Part shown: one piece after another, positions 7,942 to 16,599 of the stretch
Layout of the letters: every line of letters begins with the position of its first letter
How positions within the stretch are numbered: position 1 is the first letter of the stretch
DNA from: Rhodanobacteraceae bacterium
Lineage (GTDB): Bacteria; Pseudomonadota; Gammaproteobacteria; Xanthomonadales; Rhodanobacteraceae
NCBI GenBank assembly: GCA_016790075.1
Contig: JAEUPP010000030.1
Location: 62,001 to 126,000 of the forward strand
Length of the DNA: 64,000 nt
Direction of reading: 5' to 3'
Position numbers and translations under genes: made by a program
The notes under the pieces: generated by a model
The model's input: only the letters and a program-made list of their open reading frames with translations
What the model was told of the DNA's origin: nothing
Database searches by the model: none

Positions 7942-8751
7942 ATGAGCGAATTAACAACCTGGAATCCCTATGCGCCGTTAAGTGCGCAGACGACACGGAC
8001 ATTGGGCATAGCCGCCGTGGCGGCGGTGCTGCTGCTGTGGGCCGTGATCAGCGCGACCGGGCTCGTCAGCCCCAATAAGTTGCCGGCGCCCTGGCAGGTA
8101 GCCAAGGCGTTCGGCTATCTCGCCTGGGATGGCGAGAACGGTCGCAGCCTATTGCTGAATGCGACCCTATGGTCGGTCGGCCGCGTGCTCGCTGCGGGAG
8201 CACTCGTCGTTGCGATCGGCATACCTATCGGCGTGCTGATGGGGGCATCGCCCAGGCTCAATGCGGCGTTGTCACCGCTGATAGATCCGTTCCGCTCGGC
8301 ACCCGTGGTCGCGCTGCTGCCGATCATGGTCATGTGGTTCGGCATCGGTGAATGGATGAAGGTGCTGTTCCTGTTCGTCGGTGCCGTCGTCTACCTGATT
8401 CCCATGGTGCGGGATGCGGTGCGTGCCGTGCCCCAGGCCTACTGGATCTCGGCGCGCGATCTGGGCGCCACACCGCTGGAAGCCGTGCGCCATGCCGTGC
8501 TGCCGCTGGCGATGCCACGTATCGCCGATGCCGTTATCGTGGCGGTGTCGGTCATGTGGACCTATATCACCGTGGCTGAATACGTGAATGCGCGCGAAGG
8601 GCTGGGCCAGCTGATCCAGAATGCACGGCGCTTCTCGGCCATGGACCAGGTGTTCGCCGGCATCATTGTCATCATCGCGTTCGCCCTGCTGAGCTACCAG
8701 CTCATGCGCTATGTAAAGTCCAGGATGTATCCGTGGGAGACCAAGCTGTGA
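7942..8751 (+). CDS. ABC transporter permease, TauC/SsuC type
   Basis: Inner-membrane permease of 269 residues with about six hydrophobic helices (for example 22-42, 75-100, 133-155, 195-215, 233-253). The binding-protein-dependent permease EAA loop is visible as ARDLGATPLEAVRHAVLPLAMPRI (split here: ARDLGATPLEAV, then HAVLPLAMPRI), the site that docks the ATPase. Length and sequence style match the nitrate/sulfonate/taurine family. The stop overlaps the GTG of the ATPase gene by four bases (GTGA, 8748-8751), so translation is coupled. Confidence 0.93.
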   Translation: MSELTTWNPYAPLSAQTTRTLGIAAVAAVLLLWAVISATGLVSPNKLPAPWQVAKAFGYLAWDGENGRSLLLNATLWSVGRVLAAGALVVAIGIPIGVLMGASPRLNAALSPLIDPFRSAPVVALLPIMVMWFGIGEWMKVLFLFVGAVVYLIPMVRDAVRAVPQAYWISARDLGATPLEAVRHAVLPLAMPRIADAVIVAVSVMWTYITVAEYVNAREGLGQLIQNARRFSAMDQVFAGIIVIIAFALLSYQLMRYVKSRMYPWETKL

Positions 8752-9584
8752 GCGATAGCGCGAACCCGGTCAGCATCGAGCTCAAGGACATTGTCCAGGA
8801 GTACCCGCACAAGGACGGTACCGGCGTGCTGCGTGTCGTCGACGGCATCAGCCTGAGCCTGCAGCCGGGCATCAACATGCTGCTGGGGCCTTCAGGTTGT
8901 GGCAAGTCGACCATCCTGCACATGATGGGCGGTGTGCGTCCCATCGGCGTGCAGACGCCGACCTCGGGCACGGTGCTTATCGATGGCAAGGCCTGCGTCG
9001 AGGCGCATGACGACGCGGTCATGGTATTTCAGCGTTACGCCAACCGGCCTGATCTCAGTGTCGAGGAAAACGTCGCGTTCCCGTTCCGCCTCAAGCACTG
9101 GCGCGCGCGCGTCAGTGCCGCCGAAGCGCGCCAGCGCATCGAGGAGACACTCGCGGCGGTGGGCCTGTCGGCGCATCGCAAACATCTGCCTTCGCAGTTG
9201 TCCGGTGGGCAGAACCAGCGCGTTGCGCTGGCGCGCGCACTGGTTCTGCGGCCGCGCATACTGCTGATGGACGAACCCTTTGGCGCCCTCGATGCGCAGA
9301 CACGCGCCGAGATGCAGCAGCTTCTGGTGCAGATCTACGAACACAACCCGTGTCTGGTCGTGTTCGTGACCCATGATGTGACCGAAGCACTGACGCTGGG
9401 CGACCGTGTCATCGTGCTGTCGACGCAGCCGGCCAAGATCGCCGACGATTTCGCCATACTGGAACCGCGGCCGCGTTCGGTCACCTGGCAGCGTTCGACC
9501 GAGGCCGTGCGCATGGAAGAGCGCATACTGGCGCAGTTGCATGCGGCCAGTACGGGCCGTGCCAGTCTGCGCGTGTCGGTGTAA
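8748..9584 (+). CDS. ABC transporter ATP-binding protein
   Basis: Cytoplasmic ATPase partner of the permease, 278 residues from the GTG at 8748. Visible motifs: Walker A GPSGCGKST, Q-loop region MVFQRYANRPDLSV, signature LSGGQNQRVALARAL, Walker B ILLMDEPFGALD and switch histidine in VFVTHD. Length fits the TauB/SsuB family. I chose the GTG overlapping the permease stop because GGGAG lies about eight bases upstream; an in-frame GTG at 8733 is possible but would extend well into the permease gene. The H-loop, D-loop and signature are all intact, so it should be active. Confidence 0.93.
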   Translation: MSDSANPVSIELKDIVQEYPHKDGTGVLRVVDGISLSLQPGINMLLGPSGCGKSTILHMMGGVRPIGVQTPTSGTVLIDGKACVEAHDDAVMVFQRYANRPDLSVEENVAFPFRLKHWRARVSAAEARQRIEETLAAVGLSAHRKHLPSQLSGGQNQRVALARALVLRPRILLMDEPFGALDAQTRAEMQQLLVQIYEHNPCLVVFVTHDVTEALTLGDRVIVLSTQPAKIADDFAILEPRPRSVTWQRSTEAVRMEERILAQLHAASTGRASLRVSV

Positions 9585-9596
9585 GAGGACGGTTTT

Positions 9597-10466
9597 GTGA
9601 CCATGGACCCCGCCTGGAACCGCGGTAGCGAGCAGGAACAGCCGTCCTATCTCTGGGCGATGCTGACGGCGCCGCTCAATATCAACCTGTTCCTCGCGAC
9701 CCTGGCGAGCAGCACCTTTCTCTCGATTCCCTATGGCGCCCCTGGCGCCATCCTGCCAATGCTGGCGTTCGCCGCGGGCGAGGCGATTGCCTCGATGTTC
9801 ATCCCGGCCTCGTCCACGTTCCGCGCCAAGGTCGACCGCAAGCTCAAACTGAAGCGGCGTGAAGCTGCTGCCATGCATTTGCGTGGCGAGATCGCACGGC
9901 GCTGCACCGAGCATGATCCGCGCTGGGAGACCTATCGCAACCTGCAGGAGCGTGTGCGCAGTCTGCGGGAGATGGGCAGCCATCGGCGCAGCGCGCTGGG
10001 CGAACGCGAGCTGGAGCGCATCGAGGATACGGCCATCGACTACCTTGGTCTTTGGCTGGCCGAGCTATCGATGGACGAGCGCCAGGATTCGGTCAACGAG
10101 CGCGATATCGAACGCCGCATTGCGGAAGCCAACAAGCGTATCGAGCAAGGTGCTGAAGATACGCGCAGCCTACGCAAGGCCAAGGGCGATCTCGAAGAAC
10201 TGCTGCTGCGCCATCGCCGCCTCGCCAGCCGCAAGGCGGCGGTCGAAGCGGCCCTGCTGTCGCTGCCTGATGCGGTAGAAGAAATCTATCAGGCCATCAT
10301 CACCGGTGCTTCGGCGGCTGAAGGCGGTGCGCGCCTGACCGAAGCCATAGAACGGCTGCGGCTCGAAGAGGAGCTCGAATCGAGCTACGGTGCTGAAATC
10401 CAGAACCTAGTCCAACCCAGCGCGGCGCGTGCGATGGGTGCGGCGCGCCAGGGAGTCAAGTCGTGA
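9597..10466 (+). CDS. Membrane-anchored coiled-coil protein of envelope cluster
   Basis: A 289-residue protein I do not recognise. The N-terminal third has two hydrophobic stretches (about residues 28-44 and 48-66, LFLATLASSTFLSIP and ILPMLAFAAGEAIASMF). The rest is charged and helical, with heptad-like segments around 75-125 and 160-215. This suggests a membrane hairpin with a cytoplasmic coiled-coil body. The start is GTG at 9597, with AGAGGA seven bases upstream; an ATG two codons later is less well spaced. It lies 12 bases after the ABC ATPase and its stop overlaps the next start (GTGA). Its place suggests it links the transporter to the PspA/AAA+ part; that is inference. Confidence 0.75.
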   Translation: MTMDPAWNRGSEQEQPSYLWAMLTAPLNINLFLATLASSTFLSIPYGAPGAILPMLAFAAGEAIASMFIPASSTFRAKVDRKLKLKRREAAAMHLRGEIARRCTEHDPRWETYRNLQERVRSLREMGSHRRSALGERELERIEDTAIDYLGLWLAELSMDERQDSVNERDIERRIAEANKRIEQGAEDTRSLRKAKGDLEELLLRHRRLASRKAAVEAALLSLPDAVEEIYQAIITGASAAEGGARLTEAIERLRLEEELESSYGAEIQNLVQPSAARAMGAARQGVKS

Positions 10467-11323
10467 ACGTTCACAAGATCAGTCGCGGCGAACTGGAAAC
10501 GCTGGTCAATTTCAGTGCGCACGAGCGCATGGTCCATGAAGCGATCAACACAGCGCTGAGCGATACGCTGCAGCGCCTGCGTTTCCTCAGCCGCTATACC
10601 AGCTGGAACGGCCTGTTTGGTTCTGGTGTCGCGGCGCTGGCCGGCAAGATCGGTCGTTCGCGCCGCTTGTTCCTCGATCCCGACGAACCGATAGCGGCGC
10701 TCGCCGACCGCAGCGTCTACGTCGGCAGTTTCTTTTTTGACGCGGCTCGCGATGAGTTCGACGATCATGAGTCGGTGCACCGCGACACCCATCGCTGCCT
10801 GGCCCAGGCCACACTCAAGGGCGTGCTCGAAATCGAAGCTGTGCAGATGCCGGCGCTGGCGGATCGGCAGCAGGTCAATACCCTGCTCGCCGAACCGGCC
10901 TGGCTGCAGGAGCTCAATGCCCGGGTTGCGCAGGGTTATGGCGTCGGCAGCAGCGATGATCTGCCGGCCATCTTCCGCGCGATCGGCTATCACCTGGGTT
11001 CCGAATTGCTGGCCGACCGCGAGTTCTCGATCATCGACGAGGTCATGCGTCACGCCGCTCCCGAGCTTACCCAGCAGCTGCTGATGAAGCGTGTCACCAT
11101 TGCCGGTCAGGAGCATGTCGCTTACCACTGGATTGCGATCCACTCCGGGCACGGCGGTGCAGCCGAAGCAGACCATTTCGAATGGGCGACACAAGGCACA
11201 CGCCTCGCACTGCGCTTCTCGCCCGAAGCCGATCACGCGGTGCTCAAGCAGCAGCTGATCCAGGGCTTTCTCGCCTTTGCGCAGGATCATCGCCGTTTCT
11301 TTGAGCTCGTCAATACGGCCTGA
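10463..11323 (+). CDS. Uncharacterised soluble protein of envelope cluster
   Basis: A 286-residue protein with no signal peptide or transmembrane helix and no family I can name. It looks all-helical. A His/Asp-rich centre (DDHESVHRDTHRC, about residues 98-110) and a second His/Glu/Asp group (HSGHGGAAEADHFEWA, about 225-240) could form a metal site, but this is speculative. The GTG start overlaps the previous stop (GTGA at 10463-10466), implying coupled synthesis and probably a complex with the preceding membrane protein. It is followed 75 bases later by the PspA homologue. Confidence 0.7.
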   Translation: MNVHKISRGELETLVNFSAHERMVHEAINTALSDTLQRLRFLSRYTSWNGLFGSGVAALAGKIGRSRRLFLDPDEPIAALADRSVYVGSFFFDAARDEFDDHESVHRDTHRCLAQATLKGVLEIEAVQMPALADRQQVNTLLAEPAWLQELNARVAQGYGVGSSDDLPAIFRAIGYHLGSELLADREFSIIDEVMRHAAPELTQQLLMKRVTIAGQEHVAYHWIAIHSGHGGAAEADHFEWATQGTRLALRFSPEADHAVLKQQLIQGFLAFAQDHRRFFELVNTA

Positions 11324-11398
11324 TCTTTATCGCCGCCGGGGCTTGAACTCGGCGGACTTCCTTCCATGTTCCGAACTCGCAACGGAGACCCGTGCATT

Positions 11399-12106
11399 AT
11401 GGCCAGCATCAATTTCTTCGACCGCCTCGGCAACCTCTGGCGCGGTTTTGTGTCGCTTTGGATCGCCGACGTCGAAAAGAAACACCCGGAAATCGCCTAC
11501 GAAAACGCGATCAACAGCCTGATCAGCAAGTACACCAAGCTCAAGACCGCAACAGCGGCCATCATCCGCCGCCGCGACGAGATCGATCATCGCGTCGAAG
11601 CAGAACGCCAGTCGCTGGCCGCGGTAGCACGGGATCTCGAAGCCGCGCTGGCGACGAACCAGGACGACCTCGCGCTGGTGCTGCTGCAGAAGAAGAATGC
11701 GGTCGAAGCCGAACTCGCCGGTCTTGCGAGCGAGGCGGAGCAGGCCAAGGTCGACGCCGACGATGCCAAGAACGCGCTGCTGTCGGTCAAGAGTGAAATC
11801 GACAAGCTCAAGGCCGAGCGCGACCGCATGCTCGCCAAGATGCAGAGCGCCCAGGCGCGTATCCAGATCCAGTCACAGCTCGATGGCCTGTCGGTCGAAG
11901 CGGATGTACAGGCCCTGGACAAGGTGCGCGATCACATCAAGACCACGATTTCCGAAGCCAATCTCGGCAAGGAATTGCGCGATTCCGATCTGGATGTGCG
12001 CCTCGACAAGCTGCGTCAGCAGTCCGGTTCGATCACGGCACGCGCGCAGCTGGACGAACTCAAGCGCCAGCGCGCCGCCCAGGCGGCCGCCGGCAAGCAG
12101 ATGTAA
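11399..12106 (+). CDS. PspA/IM30-family membrane-stress protein
   Basis: A 235-residue, almost wholly helical protein with the PspA/IM30 architecture: a short amphipathic N-terminus (MASINFFDRLGNLWRGF) that would bind stressed membranes, then long coiled-coil hairpins (about 40-220) rich in Ala, Glu, Lys and Arg. Proteins of this family polymerise on the inner membrane and limit proton leakage. The ATG at 11399 with GGAG upstream is preferred over an in-frame ATG at 11366. Unlike the classical psp operon there is no pspF, pspB or pspC here. The neighbours are an ABC transporter and an AAA+ ATPase. Confidence 0.85.
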   Translation: MASINFFDRLGNLWRGFVSLWIADVEKKHPEIAYENAINSLISKYTKLKTATAAIIRRRDEIDHRVEAERQSLAAVARDLEAALATNQDDLALVLLQKKNAVEAELAGLASEAEQAKVDADDAKNALLSVKSEIDKLKAERDRMLAKMQSAQARIQIQSQLDGLSVEADVQALDKVRDHIKTTISEANLGKELRDSDLDVRLDKLRQQSGSITARAQLDELKRQRAAQAAAGKQM

Positions 12107-12115
12107 GGAGGCATC

Positions 12116-13948
12116 ATGGCCGCGGCGCGATCTGCAGCAGCAATACCCTTGCCGCGCTGGGCCGAGGCGGTCCGGCGCAAATATGTCGGCGGTGAAGCGT
12201 CGATGTTCATCCTGCACCGCAATGTCTTCGACGAGATCCTGCACGGCGGCGCGTTCTATTCACTTGTGGAATTTCTGAGTGAAGTGCTGCTCAAGGACAA
12301 CAAGGACACGATCATCGTCTACGACCCGTCGGCCGGCGTGCGCTATGCCAAGCGCACGAGCACGCTGGGCACCGAACCGGTGCGGCCCAACAAGCCGCCG
12401 GAGGAGGCGCTGGCCGACATCGAACACGAAATCCTGCTGCGGCATAGCGCAGCGCTGATTGTGAGCTACGCCGGCAGCATCGCCCCGCCGGGCGAGGAGA
12501 ACTTCCTGTCCCATCCCGATCGCATGAATGCGATCCGGCTGCATCGCTGGTCCATGAGCCCGGAGCTTGAGACCAAGGACAATGTCGTCTTCCTGCTCAG
12601 CGAATCCCTGGCTGAACTCAACGCCAAGCTGGTCGCAAATCCGCGCGTGGCGGCAATTGAAGTGCCGCTGCCGGACCTGGACGAACGCGCCGCCGTCATC
12701 CGCAAGGTCGATCCCGGCATGCGGGAAGACGATGTCGAACGTATCGCCGAACACAGTGCGGGCCTGCGCGCGGTGCAGATTGCGCAATTGCTGACTCCAC
12801 GCTCCACCGACAATGCGCTGGGTGAACACGAACGGCTGGAACTGATCCGTTCCTTGCTCGGCAGCAGCGCCGATGCACAGCAGCGCGCGTTAAAGCTCGC
12901 TTCGATCACGCGTGGCATGGATACCGAAGAGATCCGGCATCTGATCAATCCCGATCACCCCTTGCCGGAGACCGATGCCGGCGATCCGTTCGCCGAGGTC
13001 GTCGAGCTGGTACACCGGCGCAAACGCGAGATCATCGAAAAGGAATGTGCCGGCCTCATCGAATTCATCGACGCGCGCCATGGCCTTGAAGCCGTTGGCG
13101 GCAACGAAGGCATCAAGCAGGAGCTGATGCAGATCGCTGCAGCGATCAAGAGTGGCGACAAGCACCGTGTGCCCATGGGCCTGCTGTTCGTCGGCCCCAT
13201 GGGCACCGGCAAGACCTTCATCGCCAAAGCCTTCGTCAAGGCTTCGGGCCTGAGCGCGGTCACGCTGAAGAACTTCCGCTCCAAATGGGTGGGTTCGACC
13301 GAGGCGAACCTCGAAAAAGTACTGGGCATGGTCAAGGCGCTGGGGCCCATCATTCTGATCATCGACGAGGGCGACCGCAGTTTCGGCGGTCAATCCGAAG
13401 ACACGGACGGCGGCACGTCTTCGCGCGTGATCGCAAGACTCAAGGAATTCATGAGCGAGCCGGAGAACCGCGGCCAGGTGCTTTTCATCCTGATGACCAA
13501 CCGCCCGGACAAGCTCGACATCGATATCAAGCGCGCCGGTCGTATCGACCGCAAGATTCCATTTTTTTATCCCGATACGGCGCAGGACGTGGAAGCCGTG
13601 CTGCGTGCCATTTTCGCGCGCTACAAGCTCGGCGACGCCATAGACTGGGCTGCCGCGCGAGAAGCGACGACGGCCAAACTCGTCGGCTATTCCAATGCGG
13701 ATCTCGAAGCGGTCTGCCTGCTGGCGCTGAACCTGGCCGGCGAAGGCAGCAGCATCGATCAGGCCTGCCTGGAGCGCGCGATCGCCGATTACGTGCCGGC
13801 GCGGGATGCGGGCATGCTGGAATACATGGAGATGCTCGCCGTATTCGAGGCCTCGCGCCGCAGCATGCTGCCGCAGCGTTATCGCGACATGACGCCGGAG
13901 CTTTTCAACGCGCGGCTGCGCGAGCTCAAGCGCGAGTTACGGATCTGA
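12116..13948 (+). CDS. AAA+ ATPase, Ycf46-like
   Basis: A 610-residue cytoplasmic ATPase. The C-terminal half is a complete AAA+ module: Walker A GPMGTGKT (residues 360-367), Walker [10 protein letters not shown] with D417/E418, sensor-1 region MTNRPDKLD and arginine fingers in KRAGRIDRK (R473, R476). The N-terminal ~200 residues look like a degenerate AAA domain without Walker A but with a recognisable end ([25 protein letters not shown]), the arrangement of Ycf46-type proteins. The ATG is preceded by AAGGAGG. It starts 10 bases after the PspA homologue, so it may remodel PspA polymers, as AAA+ partners such as PspF or Vps4 do in related systems; this role is inferred. Confidence 0.88.
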   Translation: MAAARSAAAIPLPRWAEAVRRKYVGGEASMFILHRNVFDEILHGGAFYSLVEFLSEVLLKDNKDTIIVYDPSAGVRYAKRTSTLGTEPVRPNKPPEEALADIEHEILLRHSAALIVSYAGSIAPPGEENFLSHPDRMNAIRLHRWSMSPELETKDNVVFLLSESLAELNAKLVANPRVAAIEVPLPDLDERAAVIRKVDPGMREDDVERIAEHSAGLRAVQIAQLLTPRSTDNALGEHERLELIRSLLGSSADAQQRALKLASITRGMDTEEIRHLINPDHPLPETDAGDPFAEVVELVHRRKREIIEKECAGLIEFIDARHGLEAVGGNEGIKQELMQIAAAIKSGDKHRVPMGLLFVGPMGTGKTFIAKAFVKASGLSAVTLKNFRSKWVGSTEANLEKVLGMVKALGPIILIIDEGDRSFGGQSEDTDGGTSSRVIARLKEFMSEPENRGQVLFILMTNRPDKLDIDIKRAGRIDRKIPFFYPDTAQDVEAVLRAIFARYKLGDAIDWAAAREATTAKLVGYSNADLEAVCLLALNLAGEGSSIDQACLERAIADYVPARDAGMLEYMEMLAVFEASRRSMLPQRYRDMTPELFNARLRELKRELRI

Positions 13949-14015
13949 CATCCAGCCCGTTTCGTCAAGCGAGCTTGGTGGAACGGGTATCAATGCACTT
14001 CTTCCGGAGCCGATT

Positions 14016-14468
14016 ATGACTGCTACACCGACGACCACACTCGAACTCCATCATCTGCAGGCGATAGTACGTGCCATGCACGACGTCGCGTTGACTGACG
14101 GCGTGCACGACGCCGAACGCGTGATGCTGCGTGGCTTCTACGAATCCTGCCAGCGTGACGCGGCGGCGCTGGCTTCGTTCGACGATCTCATCGCCATGCC
14201 GTTCGATCTTGCCGCCATCGTCGATGACTTCAAGTCACCGGCTCAGAAGATTGCGCTGCTGCATTCCTGCCTGCTGCTGGCGCATGCAGACGGCAGCTAC
14301 TCGGCGACCGAGCGTGCGAAAGTGCAAAGCTTCGCCGACGCACTGGGTGTGTCATCGGGCGATCTGGAGCAGATCGAAGACGGAGTCACCGACTATCTGC
14401 TGCAGCAGATCTCGCGCATCAGCAACACCGACGCGCTGCAGGAAGTGGCCAGGGAACTGAGCCGCTGA
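14016..14468 (+). CDS. TerB-like protein (tellurite-resistance/DUF533 fold)
   Basis: A 150-residue helical protein. The pattern HDVALTDGVHDAERVML (about residues 26-42) and its second copy LLAHADGSYSATERAKV (about 88-104), each with an Asp-Gly helix-capping loop, is that of the TerB/DjlA-N helical repeat, which may bind a metal ion. TerB proteins act in membrane-associated stress and defence complexes. It is the last gene of the cluster, 67 bases after the AAA+ ATPase, with CGGAG upstream of the ATG, and is followed directly by a strong terminator. Confidence 0.82.
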   Translation: MTATPTTTLELHHLQAIVRAMHDVALTDGVHDAERVMLRGFYESCQRDAAALASFDDLIAMPFDLAAIVDDFKSPAQKIALLHSCLLLAHADGSYSATERAKVQSFADALGVSSGDLEQIEDGVTDYLLQQISRISNTDALQEVARELSR

Positions 14469-14480
14469 CTTGCATCGACG

Positions 14481-14513
14481 GGTGCTCCCCGGGGCAGGCC
14501 CCCGGGGAGCACC
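14481..14513. terminator. Bidirectional terminator hairpin
   Basis: A perfect 14-bp stem, GGTGCTCCCCGGGG (14481-14494) and CCCCGGGGAGCACC (14500-14513), with a five-base loop. It lies between the end of the nine-gene cluster and a convergent gene ending at 14535, and is followed by GTTTGCGTT on the plus strand. It probably ends transcription from both sides. Confidence 0.85.
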
Positions 14514-14534
14514 GTTTGCGTTATCGCACCAGGT

Positions 14535-15512
14535 TCACTTGTCGCTGACGTCGCCTTGTTCGTAGGCAAGCTGCTGCAGCGGCAGATCGACATAGAACAT
14601 GGCGCCCGCTTCCTCTCGCGGCAGCATGCCGACCTTCAGCGAAGGAACAAAAACACGCCGTCCCTCCAGTTTGACCGGGCGCAGCACCACGGCCATCTGC
14701 ACGTTGACGACGGCACCATTGGCAACACGCGTGATCTCCGCCAGCGCTTCACGCTTGAGCTGCTCGGTGCTCTTGAGCCTGAAGCTAGTGAGCTGCGGAT
14801 GCAGCAGCACGCTGGGCCAGCGCAGGCTCAAACCAACCACGTCGCCGGCACCGCGCGATGCGATCTTGGCCTGACTGCCTTCAACCTGCAGGCCGTCTAT
14901 GGCGCGCAACGCATAGGTGAATACCGAGTCGGCCGCGAGCTGGGCCTTGTCGTCGGCCATGTCGGCGGACTGTGTGCGCAGCGACATCACACCCGTGCTG
15001 GCGAAATGCACCTGTGTCCGGTCGATGCCGACCTGGGCCAGCAGATCAAGGTGCCGCGCCTCCAGCTCCCGTTGCGACTGTTGCGCCTCGGCAAAGTCCA
15101 TGGGTGCCTTGCCTTCGAGGTTGCGCGCGTAGTGCACGCGCCCCGAGGTCTGGCTGATGCCGTAGGTCGCAGTCCCGGTCGACACATAGTCCGGGCCGCT
15201 TGTGGTCGAGTGCGGCAGTCCGAGCAGGTCTTCAATATCGGAGATCTTGCGCAGCCGCAGCGGATCGTGGCCGTTGGGATACTTGCTGCGCACCAGCGCA
15301 ATGCGCCGCGCCAGCAGGTCCGGGTTGAACCGTGGCAACGCCGAATCCACCAGACGGGCATAGTCCTGTGAATACACCTGAGCCGACTCCGCCGGCGAGC
15401 CCAGATCGCTGACGTCGGCGGCGTTGCTCGCTGCGAGTGGTGCCAGCAGCAGCAGGCCGAACAAGCCGAGAAAACCGGCGCGAACACTAAAAGTAGAGTT
15501 TTTCATATTCAT
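14535..15512 (-). CDS. Secreted protein of unknown function
   Basis: A 325-residue exported protein: a Lys-containing N-terminus, a long hydrophobic core (LGLFGLLLLAPLAA) and a likely cleavage near SNA-AD at about residue 32. The mature protein is mixed and soluble-looking, with a SGPDYVSTGTATYGI segment and later strands such as VVNVQMAVVLRPV. I recognise no family. It starts nine bases after the neighbouring secreted-protein gene, so the two share an operon and may act together. ATG codons at 15512 and 15506 are both possible starts; neither has a strong ribosome site. Confidence 0.75.
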   Translation of the reverse strand: MNMKNSTFSVRAGFLGLFGLLLLAPLAASNAADVSDLGSPAESAQVYSQDYARLVDSALPRFNPDLLARRIALVRSKYPNGHDPLRLRKISDIEDLLGLPHSTTSGPDYVSTGTATYGISQTSGRVHYARNLEGKAPMDFAEAQQSQRELEARHLDLLAQVGIDRTQVHFASTGVMSLRTQSADMADDKAQLAADSVFTYALRAIDGLQVEGSQAKIASRGAGDVVGLSLRWPSVLLHPQLTSFRLKSTEQLKREALAEITRVANGAVVNVQMAVVLRPVKLEGRRVFVPSLKVGMLPREEAGAMFYVDLPLQQLAYEQGDVSDK

Positions 15513-15520
15513 GAATCCAT

Positions 15521-16354
15521 TCAGTTGGGCAGAGCGCCGCCGCCCGAGGAGGGGTCGCAGCCGCTGATGTAGCGCGTCGTTGCGAAATTCGCGCTGGTAT
15601 CAGCCCATTTGCTGGCATAGCGTTCGTTGAGCACATCGGACGAGCGCGCGGCCGTGTTGCCGAAGCCCATGGCGATGGGACAGATCGTCTTGTAGCTGTT
15701 GTACCAATGGTCGACGTGGTGCATGTTGTCGACCCAGGCCTTGCCAACGCCCTTGGATGAAGTGCCGTCGGCGGCGAGGTCTTCATATTCGTCGACGTAC
15801 TGCGAACCGATGTACATAAGTCCGTGGAAACCGGCGACTACATGTACTCCGCCGTTGGCCGGGCCGAACCAGGACAGGCGCTTGTCCCACTGCATGCTCT
15901 GGCAGGACGACATGTGGAAAAAGCGCAAGCGCCCGCCGGAGGCCTTGCCGATTTTCATCTGGTCAACGTTGAGCTTGCACTCGCCCTGTTCCTTGGTGTG
16001 CATGCTGCCGGCCCAGCCAGTGGCATCGACGGTACCGTGGGTGCAGATCAGCCCAGCATCGTGGGCATCGAGACGGCTGTTGTCGATTCCCCAGGCGGCG
16101 ATTGAGGGATCGGTGTACTTGCTGACGCGGACCAGGGAAAAATTCTGCGCGTTCTGAACGAATCCGCGATCGCCCATTTCGTGACGCCAGGCCATGCACA
16201 TGTCGTCCCACCAGTCGCGCTGCGAGCCGGAACAGTCGCCGTCCCATTTCGTGATCGCCGAACTCCAGACCGAATCGGCCAGGGCGCTGCTGCCGAGGCC
16301 CAGCGCGGCGAGGGCTAGGCCCGCGCCGAGCAGTGCTTTGCGTGTTGCTTTCAT
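15521..16354 (-). CDS. Secreted DUF6345-like protein
   Basis: A 277-residue exported protein with a signal peptide ending near ALA-DS (about residue 25). The mature part is rich in Trp, His, Cys and Gly and contains LICTHGTVDATGW, LRFFHMSSCQSMQW and VVAGFHGLMYIG, in the style of DUF6345 proteins that carry a conserved His-Gly segment and resemble cysteine-peptidase-like folds. A His near residue 91 and the Cys in SSCQS could be catalytic, but this is a guess. I chose the ATG at 16354 because GGAG lies about eight bases upstream; an ATG at 16366 contains that site. Confidence 0.72.
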   Translation of the reverse strand: MKATRKALLGAGLALAALGLGSSALADSVWSSAITKWDGDCSGSQRDWWDDMCMAWRHEMGDRGFVQNAQNFSLVRVSKYTDPSIAAWGIDNSRLDAHDAGLICTHGTVDATGWAGSMHTKEQGECKLNVDQMKIGKASGGRLRFFHMSSCQSMQWDKRLSWFGPANGGVHVVAGFHGLMYIGSQYVDEYEDLAADGTSSKGVGKAWVDNMHHVDHWYNSYKTICPIAMGFGNTAARSSDVLNERYASKWADTSANFATTRYISGCDPSSGGGALPN

Positions 16355-16599
16355 TGATTGCTCCATGTCGAGGTATGGCGAGCCCAGGGAGTGTTCTGCG
16401 CAGCTGTCGCCGTGCAGACCACCTGCTCGCCCCGCGTTGCCGTCCCCGTCCTTGGCGGGAAAACGCAACGTGTATACGAACGAAGCATCTGAAAAAAAAC
16501 GAACACGCCGCACACCGCTCGACGCGGCGCGGTGTGGAAACTGCAATGTGCTGCCGGTGCGAACTGTCGACCAGTTCACGCGTCGCGCCGGGACTTGCC

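Noticed and set aside
8892-9983. A 363-codon minus-strand frame opposite the ABC ATPase.
   Set aside because: The ABC motifs on the plus strand are complete; the antisense frame has none.
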